Shown piece after piece: positions 18,421-27,012 of a DNA stretch of 64,000 nucleotides. Each line of letters opens with the position of its first letter. Positions within the stretch are counted from its first letter, which is position 1. Where the stretch lies: assembly GCF_000732635.1 (NCBI RefSeq), contig NZ_JPMD01000003.1, forward strand, positions 39,377 to 103,376, written 5' to 3'. Source of the DNA: Clostridium sulfidigenes. Lineage in GTDB: Bacteria; Bacillota; Clostridia; Clostridiales; Clostridiaceae. A program made the translations under genes and the position numbers. A model generated the notes under the pieces. That model ran no database searches. It saw only the letters and a list, made by a program, of their open reading frames with translations, and had not been told where the DNA came from.

Positions 18421-19038
18421 CTATTTTTCTATTCTTCTATTTATTGCATCAAGAGTAGCCTTTGCTATTGCCTCATTTACATCATTTCTTACAATGGCAG
18501 TTCCTATTAGAACCTCTTCTGCAATGTCATTTATCATATTTACAATAACGGTTACATAGGATATGTCTCTAATTGAATTTATTACTATATCCTCTACATC
18601 AAAAACAGAGACTTGTCCAATTATTTCCTCTATAGCTGACACAGTAGCTTTAGCTACTACCTTAAGTCTATTAATACTTGTTCCAATTGCAGTTTGTGTA
18701 GACGTATACTCATCATCATCCATATTCAATCTAATTTCACATCTTACGTTATTATCTTTAACTTCTAAAGAAATACCTTCATATCTAATTCTCTTTATAG
18801 ACTTCGTTTCCCCAGTATCTATTTGAGCTATACTAATTAATTTTCTATCTATTCTATAATTAAATATCGCAAGAAGTGCTGATTCGATGTCTCTTACAAT
18901 CTGTTTAGGTGATCTTGTAGTATTGGCAATTATATGAACCTCTTCTACTTCTTCCTCATTATATACTACTTTACTATGAGTTACACCTTGAATTTTCGCT
19001 ATAACATCTTCAAAGGACATAAAATCCATAATTAACAC
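18421..19038 (-). CDS. Hypothetical protein, first gene of the HD-GYP operon
   Basis: 205 residues, soluble, no membrane segment, rich in Ile/Val/Asp/Glu. Two related alpha/beta segments can be seen: about 25-75 (EVEEVHIIANTTRSPKQIVRDIESALLAIF) and about 125-205 with AKATVSAIEEII and AKATLDAINRRIE. These resemble the alternation of beta strands and A-rich helices in small ligand-binding or LeuA-type regulatory domains, but the family was not recognised. The start could be ATG 19038 or the internal ATGs at codons 4 and 7. It precedes the small peptide and HD-GYP genes on the same strand. Confidence 0.7.
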   Translation of the reverse strand: MLIMDFMSFEDVIAKIQGVTHSKVVYNEEEVEEVHIIANTTRSPKQIVRDIESALLAIFNYRIDRKLISIAQIDTGETKSIKRIRYEGISLEVKDNNVRCEIRLNMDDDEYTSTQTAIGTSINRLKVVAKATVSAIEEIIGQVSVFDVEDIVINSIRDISYVTVIVNMINDIAEEVLIGTAIVRNDVNEAIAKATLDAINRRIEK

Positions 19039-19193
19039 CTCATTTTTATATTTTCAGTTAAATTATACATCATATTTCCTTTATTAACAATATTAATATC
19101 TGTAATTTTTTTGAAGTGTGCTGTTTACATTATATTATCATTGAAATATGAATTATTTTTCACTAGAGTTTAAGACTATAAAATAAAAATATA

Positions 19194-19222
19194 TTGAGAT
19201 ATAGATTTATCCCATATCTCAA
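19194..19222 (-). terminator. Terminator of the AI-2E family gene
   Basis: 9-bp perfect stem TTGAGATAT/ATATCTCAA with an 11-nt loop, followed on the minus strand by TATATTTTTATTTT. Confidence 0.85.
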
Positions 19223-19240
19223 CATATTAATGTACATTTT

Positions 19241-20425
19241 CTAAAATTTAATTTTATTTTCTGGAGCTGCATACTCTTTAGCTTCTACTGGCAATCCCTT
19301 TTCCTTTAGTGCATTATTAATTACACTTACTATAATTGAATAAATTACAGCAAATGTTGGAACTCCTAATATCATTCCTACCACTCCAAATAATCCATTT
19401 CCTAAAAGTATGGCAAACATTACCCAAAAGGCAGTCAATCCTGTGGAGTTTCCTAAAATCTTAGGCCCTAATATATTTCCATCAAACTGTTGAAGCACTA
19501 AAATAAATAATATAAACCATAATGCCTTAATTGGACTAGCAATAAATATAATTATAACGCTAGGAACTGCCCCTATAAATGGTCCAAATACCGGTACAAC
19601 GTTAGTTATTCCTATTATAAAGCTTACAAGAAGTGGATATGGCATTTTAAATATCTTCATACCCACAAAACATATGATTCCTATAATTAATGAATCTAAC
19701 AACTTACCACCAAGAAAACCTATGAAGGTTTTATGACTAGACCTAGTGAGCTCTATTACATATTTTACAGGTTTCTCCGGCAACATAGCATATAAGAATT
19801 TTTTAATCTGTGCAAAAAATTTTTCTTTTCCTGCTAATAAGTAAATAGATATAATTGTTGCTATAAATATGTTTAGTATATATTGAGTAATATTAGCAGA
19901 GAATTGGAATAAATCTAACACTGCTGTACCTGCAATACTGGTTATATACTTAGATATACTATTAAAATCTTTTACTAGATCTTCTACCATATCCCCATTC
20001 AAATTTAAGGCTATAACGATATTATTTATGTATTCCTCTAGAGCCTTAATATATTCAGGTATATTTTCTAAAAGTGTATATATACTACGACTTAGCTCTG
20101 GAACTAATATAGAAAATACAATACTAATTAATATAGCTGCAGATATATATGTAATAGTTATTGAAATAAACCTTTTTGCTTTGTACTGATTTTTCTTGTC
20201 CATAAATTTAAGAACTTTATCTTCTAAAAACTTTAATGGTATAGCTAATAAATATGCCATAGCAAAACCATATATAAATGGCATTAATAGTTTAATTATT
20301 TCTCCTACTTTATTAAAAATACCTCCTAGATTTTTTATTATAAAAAACAGTATAATCCCTACTGAAACTACAATAATATTAGATATGGTTCTTTTAGCAA
20401 TATTGGAGTTTAGTTTTATTTTCAT
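19241..20425 (-). CDS. AI-2E family transporter
   Basis: 394 residues with eight or so membrane helices and the central soluble segment (about 95-170) typical of the AI-2E/PerM/TqsA family. Diagnostic blocks are FLGGKLLDSLIIGIICFVGM, GITNVVPVFGPFIGAVPS and LGNGLFGVVGMILGVP. Members include quorum-signal exporters and Na+/H+ antiporters; the true substrate here is not predictable. Single gene with its own terminator. Start at 20425 has GGGAGACAATT upstream. Confidence 0.9.
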   Translation of the reverse strand: MKIKLNSNIAKRTISNIIVVSVGIILFFIIKNLGGIFNKVGEIIKLLMPFIYGFAMAYLLAIPLKFLEDKVLKFMDKKNQYKAKRFISITITYISAAILISIVFSILVPELSRSIYTLLENIPEYIKALEEYINNIVIALNLNGDMVEDLVKDFNSISKYITSIAGTAVLDLFQFSANITQYILNIFIATIISIYLLAGKEKFFAQIKKFLYAMLPEKPVKYVIELTRSSHKTFIGFLGGKLLDSLIIGIICFVGMKIFKMPYPLLVSFIIGITNVVPVFGPFIGAVPSVIIIFIASPIKALWFILFILVLQQFDGNILGPKILGNSTGLTAFWVMFAILLGNGLFGVVGMILGVPTFAVIYSIIVSVINNALKEKGLPVEAKEYAAPENKIKF

Positions 20426-20590
20426 AATTGTCTCCCTTATTTTACATTTTAAATTTTTCTATGTTCTAAATTATATATCAACAATACTTATTTAATACTT
20501 AAGTTTATTGTTTTTTTCCACATTATTAACTTAGGCTACACAATTATACTATTTTTTAAGCTTATTTACTACAATAAACCTCGAAACAAA

Positions 20591-20626
20591 AGAAGTTCTT
20601 ATATATCGCCATAAATAAGAACTTCT
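20591..20626 (-). terminator. Terminator after the membrane-anchored hypothetical gene
   Basis: 11-bp perfect stem AGAAGTTCTTA/TAAGAACTTCT, 40 bp after the stop at 20666, with a T-rich tail on the minus strand. Confidence 0.8.
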
Positions 20627-20665
20627 TTATAACATATTTATCTACAAATTATCTACAAAGTTAAT

Positions 20666-21190
20666 CTACCTTATACTTGAAATAGCCCATTTATTATCAT
20701 TGTACATTATAGTTAATGTGTTATAGACTGGTTTCTCATTGCCCTCTGCTGTAGCTAAATTGAATTTTATCTTATGCAATTTAACCTTGCTACTTACATC
20801 AACTTGGTCTATGATTTCATAGCTAGTAATCCATGGACTTGAAGTCCCTGTTACCCATGATGTATTATTTTCATTAGAAAGATGATTTTTAAAATCTTGC
20901 TGAAGTTCCTTATTCATAACAGCGTATTGAAGTACTCCATTTCTAGTCATCATTCCCTTTGCCCAAAGCTTTGCAGCTTCTTCACTACTCATAGCCCCGA
21001 ACTCCTTTAAAGCTTCTTCTGCTAAGCCTATATGCTCAATGATTTTATTATTAACTAATAAATTATCACTTACCATAGCTTCTACAAATGGTTCATTTTC
21101 TTTTCTTTCAATAATGTTTAAAAAATATACCATAGAAATAGCTGAAATAATTAAAGTCCAACTTACTACTGTTATCATAGTTCTTTTCAT
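20666..21190 (-). CDS. Membrane-anchored hypothetical protein
   Basis: 174 residues. One N-terminal membrane helix (about 5-25, ITVVSWTLIISAISMVYFL) followed by an outside domain. The outer part (EEAAKLWAKGMMTRNGVLQYAVMNKEL...YNTLTIMYNDNKWAISSIR) has the helix-plus-beta-sheet pattern of NTF2-like or DUF4878-type lipoprotein domains, but there is no lipobox Cys. It follows the dut gene by 89 bp on the same strand and may be co-transcribed. Function unknown. Confidence 0.75.
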   Translation of the reverse strand: MKRTMITVVSWTLIISAISMVYFLNIIERKENEPFVEAMVSDNLLVNNKIIEHIGLAEEALKEFGAMSSEEAAKLWAKGMMTRNGVLQYAVMNKELQQDFKNHLSNENNTSWVTGTSSPWITSYEIIDQVDVSSKVKLHKIKFNLATAEGNEKPVYNTLTIMYNDNKWAISSIR

Positions 21191-21279
21191 TTACCATATC
21201 CCTACCTTTATAAGCGTTAATAAAAGATTAAGAATATAGTGCCCATATTCTAAAAAATAAATACACCTATTAAAACTTA

Positions 21280-21735
21280 TTATTTACCTGTACTACCAAA
21301 ACCTCCAACTCTTTCCTCTTCAGTATTACAGTTATCACTTACTAAGAAAGGTATAAACATAGCTTGAGCTATTCTATCACCTTTTTTAATTATATAAGGC
21401 TCTTTTCCTAGATTTAAAAGATTTATTCCCAAATTTCCATCATTCTTAGGATTGTTATAATAGTCACACTCTACCCAGCCTTGAGCATTAGCCATTAAAA
21501 CTGGATGACTTCCCATAGAACTTCTAACATTAATAATCAAAGCTTCCCCTGGTTGAAAATATGATTTTACATCCGTCCATATTAATTGCTTACCCATAGG
21601 CTCTATAACTACATCTATAGGTGAATATATATCATAGGCTATAGCATGCTTGCTTCCCCTTGTTGGTAACTGTATGTCTTCTTGCAGATGCTTTCTTTTC
21701 TCATCTGTAACTATTTCAAATCCTCTTGTTCTCAT
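21280..21735 (-). CDS. dut: dUTP diphosphatase (trimeric dUTPase family)
   Basis: 151 residues from ATG 21735, which follows GAGGGGAGACGCA; a longer reading to 21822 overlaps nrdG and is rejected. Hydrolyses dUTP to dUMP and PPi, keeping uracil out of DNA and feeding dTMP synthesis. Motif I is AIAYDIYSP, motif II RSSMGSH, and motif V VGGFGSTGK at the end. The motif III region reads WVECDYYNN instead of the usual GVIDxxYxG, so the Asp-Tyr pair is kept in an altered context, a divergent subtype. Placed 37 bp after nrdG, it makes a deoxynucleotide-supply operon nrdD-nrdG-dut. Confidence 0.85.
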   Translation of the reverse strand: MRTRGFEIVTDEKRKHLQEDIQLPTRGSKHAIAYDIYSPIDVVIEPMGKQLIWTDVKSYFQPGEALIINVRSSMGSHPVLMANAQGWVECDYYNNPKNDGNLGINLLNLGKEPYIIKKGDRIAQAMFIPFLVSDNCNTEEERVGGFGSTGK

Positions 21736-21772
21736 TGCGTCTCCCCTCTTTCTAATGCTCTTATATAAATTT

Positions 21773-22267
21773 TTATAACTTAAACTCTTTAACCTTATTT
21801 TCCCTAAGGCTTTCTTTAACATCTATAATTCTTTGTGAGCTACTTCCTCTAAATTTTAGAGTTACATCCCTTTCGCTTATTTCAAATCTTCCATCTACAA
21901 TTACATCTACATAATTTAAAACTTCTTCTTTATTTAGTTCAAATAATTGCTCCCAAGTATAACCCGTATATAACCATATATTCTTATTACATTTTTCTTT
22001 TAATCTCTTAAGTAATTCTAAGGTATTTTTATATTGAACAGTTAGTCCATCTCCACCACTAATAGTTATACTCGTAATTGGATTTTTAGTAAGCTTATCT
22101 ACAACCTCATCTATTTTATATAAATCCCCTTTTTCATACCAATACTTTTCATTGTGACACCCATGGCATTTATGTGTACACTCTGCTATATAGCACACTT
22201 CCCTAAGACCTATTCCTTCATTTAAAGAACAGGGATTATACCCTATTAACCTTATAGTATCAATCAC
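21773..22267 (-). CDS. nrdG: Anaerobic ribonucleotide reductase activating protein
   Basis: 164 residues, radical SAM enzyme that installs the glycyl radical on NrdD. The iron-sulphur cysteines are in ECTHKCHGCHNEKYW (CxxxCxxC, about residues 29-36), the SAM-contact GGDGLTVQYK follows, and the C-terminal part ends KEFKL. 15 bp separate it from the nrdD stop, so the genes are translated together. Oxygen-sensitive; only useful under anaerobiosis. Confidence 0.95.
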   Translation of the reverse strand: MIDTIRLIGYNPCSLNEGIGLREVCYIAECTHKCHGCHNEKYWYEKGDLYKIDEVVDKLTKNPITSITISGGDGLTVQYKNTLELLKRLKEKCNKNIWLYTGYTWEQLFELNKEEVLNYVDVIVDGRFEISERDVTLKFRGSSSQRIIDVKESLRENKVKEFKL

Positions 22268-22282
22268 TTTTTACTGTCCTTC

Positions 22283-24526
22283 CTATAGCTTAGTTATAGT
22301 GCTATGCTTAAATCTTTCTTTAACTTCAGCTTGCTTAGCTTTATTAAAGTTGCGATAATCTGTAGTCAAATATCCTGTAACTCTTCTAAGTTGTTCTATT
22401 TCTTCACTATGGCAAATTGGACATCTATCATTAAATTCTCCTTGATAGCCACACTTTAAACAAGTATCTATAGGGAAGTTAAATGCTAAATAAGGAATAT
22501 CTAAGCTAAAGGCATAATCTATTATTTGTTCTATTGCTTTTGGATTTTCTACTACAGAACTATCTAACTCTACATAAGTTATACATCCTGAAGTGGGATA
22601 TTTAGTAAATGGAGCCTCAAGTTGTAACTTAGTAAATACATCTATATTTTTCCAAACTGGTATGTGATGTGAATTAGTTATCCACTCCCTGTCCGTTACA
22701 TTTTTTATAATTCCAAATTCATCCCTTAAACCTTTAATTTCTCTATTTCCTGTTATTATAGTTCCACAAGTAGACTCAATTGGCGCTGCATAACAACCAA
22801 AGTTCAAATCATATCTTTCTGAAGCTTCCTCTGCAAACTTTGAAATTCTTTCCACCACCGATAATGCAAACTTATGAACATCCTTATCATCACCATGATC
22901 TTTTCCAAAGAGAGCTTGACACATTTCTGCAATACCTGCATATCCTATAGCTTGGCTTCCATGTTTCATTACATCATAAATACAAGTGTCTGAGTCATAT
23001 TCTCCACCTAACATACTTTTATTTCTATACATGAAAGGGGCCGATTTAGCACTTTGTGAACATATATATTTAAATCTATCTACTAAGGCTGTAGCTGAAA
23101 GTTCTAAAAGCTCATTTAATTCATTCCAAAAACCTTCAAGATTAGCTTCTTCTCTTTCTCCTAAACATATCCCATGTTTTATACCTACTTTTACCAAGTT
23201 AATTGTTACTGGAGTAACATTTCCTCTTCCTACCTTTGAATATCCCATACCATGTCTATCAAATCCAACTAAGGTTCTACATCCCATAGTTGCCATAGCT
23301 GTATCTGGATTACTTAAATCTTCTACATTCTTACTCCAATCACAGTTTACCCAGTTAGGATATATTCTTTTAGACATAGATTCTATAGCTAACTTCTTTA
23401 AGTCATAGTTTGGAGTTTCTTCTATATCATTAACCCCTTTTTTATATTGGAAGATTGCTATTGGGAATATACTTGTTTTATGATGTTTTCCTATTCCATC
23501 TATACTAGCAAGCATAAGCCATCTAGTAAGCATTCTACCAGCAACTGTAGTTCTTCTTCCTAAATTTATAGATGTAAATGGTACTTGGGAACCTGGTCTT
23601 GATTCTAGTGTATTCAGATTATGGTATAAGCCTTGAGCTGATTGCATACCCTCTCTATCTAACTCTCTTAATGCAAAAGCTGTTAGCTTAGGATATTTCT
23701 TCTTTAGCTCTTCTTTATTTTCTACGCATATTTCAGAATCTAACTCTTTCCAGCTTATTTCTTTATCTTCAAAGTAAAAAAGTGCATCAGAAAAATGCTT
23801 TTTGAAAGATATATCCACCTGCTCTTCTAAATCATAATCTATATGGCAACTTCCTGTACCTCCAAATTGTTCTTGGCTTTGTATTTGGAATATTACTGCT
23901 ACTAATTGAAATGCTGTAGATAGTCCATTAGCTCCTCTTACATCCCCATTTCTAGTAATAAATCCATTGTTAACCAGTTTCTTTATATCTGGGAAACTAC
24001 AATTATGCATTCCCGTAGCATAACTATCTAAGTCATGTATGTATAATCTATTTTCAATATGTGCCCTTGCTATTTCAGGCTTTATTACCTTATCTAGGGT
24101 ATACCTTTTTAATATTACATTTGCACTTTCAAATTTACGACCACCAAAACTATGCTCGTCCACATTAGCATTGGAGTTCATAATATCAGAACATTGAAGT
24201 ACTTTATCTAATTTTTTATATGTATCACCATTAGTATCTCTTGCAATTCTACGCTTTTCACGATAATCTTCATAGGCCTCTGATACAGTTTTATCTTTAT
24301 TATTTAAAGCCTTAACTACTATGTCTTGAATTTCTTCAATAAACAGTTCTTCTTTTCCTAACTCTATAATAGTTTTTTCTATGTTAATTTCTAAGTCACT
24401 CCAATGATCTTTAAACACAAAGTCATTTCCATGGACTTCTTCATAAGCTTTTTTAATGGCTATATGTATTCTCTCCATATCAAAGTCTTTAACTCTTGAA
24501 TCCCTTTTAATAATACTTAATTTCAT
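22283..24526 (-). CDS. nrdD: Anaerobic ribonucleoside-triphosphate reductase (class III)
   Basis: 747 residues. Reduces NTPs to dNTPs with a glycyl radical. An N-terminal ATP-cone (about 1-95, SIIKRDSRVKDFDMERI) gives allosteric control. The catalytic core includes the CGTIITGNREIKG and TMGCRTLVGFD regions. The C-terminal zinc site has CLKCGYQGEFNDRCPICH, and the radical glycine is Gly718 in RRVTGYL. Start ATG at 24526; the ribosome site is modest (GGAATAAT). First gene of nrdD-nrdG-dut. No clear NrdR box was found upstream. Confidence 0.97.
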   Translation of the reverse strand: MKLSIIKRDSRVKDFDMERIHIAIKKAYEEVHGNDFVFKDHWSDLEINIEKTIIELGKEELFIEEIQDIVVKALNNKDKTVSEAYEDYREKRRIARDTNGDTYKKLDKVLQCSDIMNSNANVDEHSFGGRKFESANVILKRYTLDKVIKPEIARAHIENRLYIHDLDSYATGMHNCSFPDIKKLVNNGFITRNGDVRGANGLSTAFQLVAVIFQIQSQEQFGGTGSCHIDYDLEEQVDISFKKHFSDALFYFEDKEISWKELDSEICVENKEELKKKYPKLTAFALRELDREGMQSAQGLYHNLNTLESRPGSQVPFTSINLGRRTTVAGRMLTRWLMLASIDGIGKHHKTSIFPIAIFQYKKGVNDIEETPNYDLKKLAIESMSKRIYPNWVNCDWSKNVEDLSNPDTAMATMGCRTLVGFDRHGMGYSKVGRGNVTPVTINLVKVGIKHGICLGEREEANLEGFWNELNELLELSATALVDRFKYICSQSAKSAPFMYRNKSMLGGEYDSDTCIYDVMKHGSQAIGYAGIAEMCQALFGKDHGDDKDVHKFALSVVERISKFAEEASERYDLNFGCYAAPIESTCGTIITGNREIKGLRDEFGIIKNVTDREWITNSHHIPVWKNIDVFTKLQLEAPFTKYPTSGCITYVELDSSVVENPKAIEQIIDYAFSLDIPYLAFNFPIDTCLKCGYQGEFNDRCPICHSEEIEQLRRVTGYLTTDYRNFNKAKQAEVKERFKHSTITKL

Positions 24527-24899
24527 ATTATTCCTACCTTCCCTGAAATTTTTAATTACTACTTTTGTCCCTCAGCAGTAAATTTTTCATATTTTCATGG
24601 GCTATGAAAATATAAAACCACAGATAGATTTATTATATCTTTCACTCTATTTTAAATCAATGTCTATAAATTGAAGTAATCTACATATACCTACTGTATT
24701 AACATTTAATTCTACCTCATACTCTTTTTATCTTTATCAGATTCTAAGTACATACTATTTCAACTTATATAATCCAACTCTGATAATGTTCTCGTATCAA
24801 TTTAACTCTTGCTTTAACTTACTTTTAAAAGTTATGAATAAAATTACTCTATTTTTGGAAACTTAGTAATAAGATTTAAAAATTTGGAGGTAATAAAAA
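24527..24899. other. Divergent intergenic region between nrdD and rubrerythrin
   Basis: 373 bp, AT-rich. It holds one perfect 10-bp hairpin (24589-24613, ATATTTTCAT/ATGAAAATAT, five-base loop) in the likely nrdD leader, without a T-run. No ORF, NrdR pair or PerR box was recognised. Confidence 0.5.
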
Positions 24900-25508
24900 A
24901 TGAATTTTAAAGATAGTGAAACTCGTATTAACTTAATGAGATCCTTTGCTGGTGAAAGTCAAGCAAGAAATAGATATACTATTGCTGCAAGTTTTGCAAG
25001 AAACGAGGGACTTTACATAGTTGAGCAAGTATTTAATTACACTGCAAATCAAGAATTGGCTCACGCTAATCAATTTTATCAAAGACTAAAAGAAGAGGCA
25101 GGAAATAATATTGCAATAGGAAATGGATCATATCCTGTAGACTTATATGATTCAACTCTAAAATTGTTAAAAGCCGCTCATCACAATGAATATGAAGAAT
25201 ATGATGATGTTTATAGTAATTTTTCTAAAATTGCTAAAGAAGAAGGGTTTAATGCTATTTCCACATTATTTAGCAACATAGCTTCTGTAGAAAAAATTCA
25301 TGGAGATAGATTTAATTATTTTGCTAAGCAATTAGAAGAAGAGACTTTATTTAGACGTGATGAATCAATTCAATGGTTTTGTACTAATTGTGGATATATA
25401 TATGAAGGAAAGGAAGCTCCTAAATCCTGTCCTGTTTGTCTACATCCTCAAGGCTATTTCATAGAATTCTGTCGTTCTCAATTTGGTTCTAATTACACTA
25501 CAAAATAA
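24900..25508 (+). CDS. rbr: Rubrerythrin
   Basis: 202 residues; a cytosolic non-haem di-iron peroxidase that protects anaerobes from H2O2. The four-helix ferritin-like part carries the iron ligands in AGESQARNRY (E18 region), NQELAHANQFY and ASVEKIHGDRF. The C-terminal rubredoxin-like domain has CTNCGYIYEGKEAPKSCPVC. Start ATG 24900 follows GGAGGTAATAAAA. Residue spacing is the normal family length. A DUF1540 gene follows 100 bp later. No PerR box was clear. Confidence 0.95.
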   Translation: MNFKDSETRINLMRSFAGESQARNRYTIAASFARNEGLYIVEQVFNYTANQELAHANQFYQRLKEEAGNNIAIGNGSYPVDLYDSTLKLLKAAHHNEYEEYDDVYSNFSKIAKEEGFNAISTLFSNIASVEKIHGDRFNYFAKQLEEETLFRRDESIQWFCTNCGYIYEGKEAPKSCPVCLHPQGYFIEFCRSQFGSNYTTK

Positions 25509-25608
25509 ATTTTTATATTTTTAAGAAACTTTACAATGAATAATAACAAATATAAAAGCCATACTAACTTTGTAGTTAATACAAAAACTTTTTAAGGAGT
25601 GAATTAAA

Positions 25609-25767
25609 ATGGATAAAAATGAATCTATTAAATGTACAATCAACAACTGCAAGTACAATAATCGTAACGAAAACTACTGTACATTAAATCAAATTAAAGT
25701 GGGAACTCATGAAGAAAATCCTACAGTAGTTGAATGTACAGACTGCCAATCTTTTGAACTTAAGTAG
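25609..25767 (+). CDS. DUF1540 cysteine-rich small protein
   Basis: 52 residues, starting MDKNESIKCTINNCKYNN and ending VECTDCQSFELK. Five cysteines in the C-x5-C ... C ... C-x2-C spacing of the DUF1540 domain, probably binding a metal. Start follows AAGGAGTGAATTAAA. It could share the rubrerythrin transcript and ends at a strong terminator. Function unknown. Confidence 0.85.
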   Translation: MDKNESIKCTINNCKYNNRNENYCTLNQIKVGTHEENPTVVECTDCQSFELK

Positions 25768-25799
25768 AATATAATTAAACGTAACCCCTTACTAAAAAA

Positions 25800-25840
25800 T
25801 ACTATATGCAATACAAAATTATATTGCATATAGTATTTTT
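25800..25840. terminator. Bidirectional terminator between DUF1540 and the CDF transporter
   Basis: 14-bp perfect stem TACTATATGCAATA/TATTGCATATAGTA with an 8-nt loop; T5 follows on the plus strand and T6 on the minus strand. Confidence 0.9.
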
Positions 25841-25906
25841 ACACTTATTTAAGCGAAAAAATTATTTAGGTCAAATATAATCCATCGTTTTAGTTTAATA
25901 TTCATA

Positions 25907-26776
25907 TTAATTATACTTATAAGGATTAATATGAACCATGCAATGCTTGATATTATGATTTTTTTCGACACCATGGTGTATGTTTATTGCTATGTCATGT
26001 CCTTCTTCTACTGTAAGTTTTGAGTCTACAGACACTTCTACATCTACATATACTCTACTAGCATGTTGTCTCGTTTTTATACTGTCAATATGTCTTACGC
26101 CCTCAATAGTCTGAAGTTTTTCATTGATATCACTTATAATTTCTTCATCTGCAGAAGTATCTATTAATTGATTTATACTTTGCTTTAATACATCACAGGC
26201 TACTTTTATAATTACAACACAAATAACTATGGCAACTACTGAATCTAAAATTGGCCATCCCTTTCTAGCTCCAACTATTCCAATTAAAGCTCCCACTGAA
26301 GAAAAAGAATCTGATCTATGATGCCAAGCATCTGCTCTAAGAGCAGAGCTATTTATTTTGTTAGCATATTTTATTGTATAAAAATACATCCACTCTTTAA
26401 CGATAATAGACAATATAGCAGCCCAAATAGCAAGGATTCCTGGATTCTTTATTTCTCCTAAAACAATATTTTTAATACCGGAATATCCTATAGATATAGC
26501 AACTACAAAAAGCATTATAGATAGAAACAAAGAAGAAATACTTTCAATTCTTTCATGTCCATAAGGATGGCATTTATCATCAGGTTTATTAGAAAGCTTT
26601 AGTCCTATTATTACCCCTATAGTACTAATTACATCAGAAAAAGAATGGATACCATCTGCAATCATCGCATTACTACTAGACATAATACCTACCAATACTT
26701 TAATTGTTCCTAAAATGGCATTAACTAAGATTGTATTTTTACTAACTCCTACACCTATACTTGTTCTTTCATCCAT
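25907..26776 (-). CDS. Cation diffusion facilitator family metal exporter
   Basis: 289 residues, six membrane helices and a C-terminal cytosolic domain. Exports Zn2+, Fe2+, Mn2+ or Co2+ against H+. Metal-site residues are visible as ADGIHSFSDV in helix 2 (a D-x3-D type site with H) and RADAWHHRSDSFSS in helix 5. C-terminal DUF-like domain HHGVEKNHNIKHCMVHINP supports dimerisation. Start follows GGAGGAAATTT. Single gene with no obvious metal-sensor beside it, so the ion is unknown. Confidence 0.93.
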   Translation of the reverse strand: MDERTSIGVGVSKNTILVNAILGTIKVLVGIMSSSNAMIADGIHSFSDVISTIGVIIGLKLSNKPDDKCHPYGHERIESISSLFLSIMLFVVAISIGYSGIKNIVLGEIKNPGILAIWAAILSIIVKEWMYFYTIKYANKINSSALRADAWHHRSDSFSSVGALIGIVGARKGWPILDSVVAIVICVVIIKVACDVLKQSINQLIDTSADEEIISDINEKLQTIEGVRHIDSIKTRQHASRVYVDVEVSVDSKLTVEEGHDIAINIHHGVEKNHNIKHCMVHINPYKYN

Positions 26777-27012
26777 AAATTTCCTCCATTATCAATTGAC
26801 TTTAGTCTAATGTTGAACCACTATTATTTTTTTCCTTAATATCGAAAATCAACAATAATATTGCCATACACCAGATAAAATATATTATTATAATACTCAG
26901 TTACCCTTAATTTGTGAGTTTTCTCAATAACTTTCTTGTACAATGTATTATCAATTGATAATGAATCTACTTTAATTATCTGTAGTTTAAATATAATTTC
27001 TTGTTTATCTTT

